In this document: one piece after another, positions 5,714 through 6,119 of the stretch
Layout of the letters: each line of letters opens with the position of its first letter
Position numbering within the stretch: position 1 is the first letter of the stretch
Notes under the pieces: generated by a model
What the model was told of the DNA's origin: nothing
Databases searched by the model: none
Seen by the model: only the letters and a program-made list of their open reading frames with translations
NCBI GenBank assembly: GCA_002691565.1
Contig: NZIH01000049.1
Location: 7,476 to 13,594 of the forward strand
Length of the DNA: 6,119 bases
Source of the DNA: Halieaceae bacterium
GTDB taxonomy: Bacteria > Pseudomonadota > Gammaproteobacteria > Pseudomonadales > Halieaceae
Direction of reading: 5' to 3'
Translations under genes and position numbers: made by a program

Positions 5714-5857
5714 CTACAGGTCGCGGTCGTAACGGATTCCGTGAATAAGAAACACCCATAAGATGACAACTAACGCGCCCACTCCAGCCCGAGATAACGG
5801 TGCAAGCCCTGAGGCCGCTACAGGTAGTTTGACCTCTTTGCCGCGGTTTTGACCCAA
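5714..5857 (-). CDS. Possible small single-TM membrane protein (47 residues)
   Basis: I do not recognise this protein. The reading gives a basic N-terminus (MGQNRGKEVKL), a short Pro/Ala/Ser linker, a hydrophobic segment GVGALVVILWVFLIHGI (25-41) long enough to cross the membrane once, and a charged tail RYDRDL. Basic residues flank both ends, so topology is unclear. The start would be TTG at 5857, the first start codon after an in-frame stop, with AAGTGGG 7 bases upstream as a weak ribosome-binding site. A GC-rich hairpin directly after the stop supports a real transcription unit. Against it are the rare TTG start, the small size and longer overlapping frames on the same strand. The coherent membrane-protein pattern makes it the best candidate in an otherwise gene-poor stretch (5651-5947). 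Confidence 0.4.
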   Translation of the reverse strand: MGQNRGKEVKLPVAASGLAPLSRAGVGALVVILWVFLIHGIRYDRDL

Positions 5858-5947
5858 ATGCTAACCCACTTGGAGTAGACACCCTAGTGACAGTTCACCG
5901 TGCGCTTAGCTACCATCTACCGCGATATCAATCTGCGTCTTAACACC

Positions 5948-6085
5948 ATGCTAAAACCATCTGCAAATTCAGTTGAATTACTCCCTTGTCGCGGCTGCAC
6001 TGATAAGTGTCCAAACCGACAAACATGCCAGGGCGCTCCGTGGAGAAAGCCCTCTCAAAGCGGCGGAGACGTTCGCGAGAAATAA
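5948..6085 (+). CDS. Small four-cysteine protein, possible metal-binding knuckle
   Basis: This 45-residue protein centres on LPCRGCTDKCPNRQTCQGAP (12-31), with cysteines at 14, 17, 21 and 27 in a C-x2-C-x3-C-x5-C arrangement, followed by PWR (31-33) and a hydrophilic tail. The spacing suits binding one zinc ion or an iron-sulphur cluster; this is inference and I assign no family. The ATG at 5948 is used because the Cys motif follows soon after. A GTG at 5900 would extend it by 16 residues (MRLATIYRDINLRLNT). Neither start has a clear Shine-Dalgarno. The stop is TAA, and a T-run (6111-6117) follows 25 bases later without a convincing stem. The gene stands alone, divergent from the possible TM peptide. 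Cysteine density and spacing make chance translation unlikely. Confidence 0.5.
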   Translation: MLKPSANSVELLPCRGCTDKCPNRQTCQGAPWRKPSQSGGDVREK

Positions 6086-6119
6086 TCTATCACTCCCCCA
6101 GGCCTGTAATTTTTTTGTC

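Noticed and set aside
5676..5882. 68-codon minus-strand frame overlapping the possible small TM gene
   Set aside because: It is rich in Ser, Arg and Gly with no coherent domain or membrane segment; the shorter frame in another register looks more protein-like.
6097..6117. T-run after CAGGCCTG as a terminator of the Cys4 gene
   Set aside because: CAGGCCTG is a palindrome without a loop and cannot form a useful stem; the T-run alone is not enough.

Overview
The window looks like chromosomal DNA of a Gram-negative bacterium, most likely a gammaproteobacterium and possibly a marine one. This is an inference from the PuuB-like protein, the OmpR-type regulator, the TerB-like protein and the mid-range base composition; no rRNA or other taxonomic marker is present. 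Genes are closely packed on both strands. I see no mobile element, tRNA, rRNA or CRISPR array.

Region 1 (1-1869) is a divergent polyamine-catabolism pair. The left edge holds the first 166 codons of a minus-strand glutamine synthetase family gene of the gamma-glutamylputrescine synthetase (PuuA) type. A 73-bp gap separates it from a plus-strand FAD-dependent gamma-glutamylputrescine oxidase (PuuB). PuuA would glutamylate putrescine and PuuB would oxidise the product, the first two steps of the Puu route to GABA. The gap holds a good minus-strand sigma-70 promoter whose -35 box lies in the loop of a 5-bp inverted repeat, and a -10-like box so close to the puuB ATG that puuB may be leaderless.

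Region 2 (1870-4586) holds two convergent signalling genes. One is an OmpR-type regulator with a canonical DNA-binding domain but a degenerate receiver. The other is a two-TM sensor-kinase-like protein with a periplasmic CHASE/Cache-like domain, a recognisable phospho-acceptor helix and a badly eroded ATP-binding domain. The 211-bp gap between their 3' ends carries a dense cluster of TGAC/GTCA dyads. That both partners are degenerate suggests an unorthodox or phosphorylation-independent signalling pair, the most interesting hypothesis here.

Region 3 (4587-5650) is a likely two-gene operon: a TerB-like protein (GTG start, good Shine-Dalgarno) and a DUF1643 protein. No ATG sits at the start of the second gene; a good Shine-Dalgarno precedes an ATA where family alignment would place the start.

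Region 4 (5651-6119) contains no large gene. It holds a possible 47-residue single-TM protein on the minus strand, followed by a GC-rich hairpin, and a small four-cysteine protein on the plus strand.
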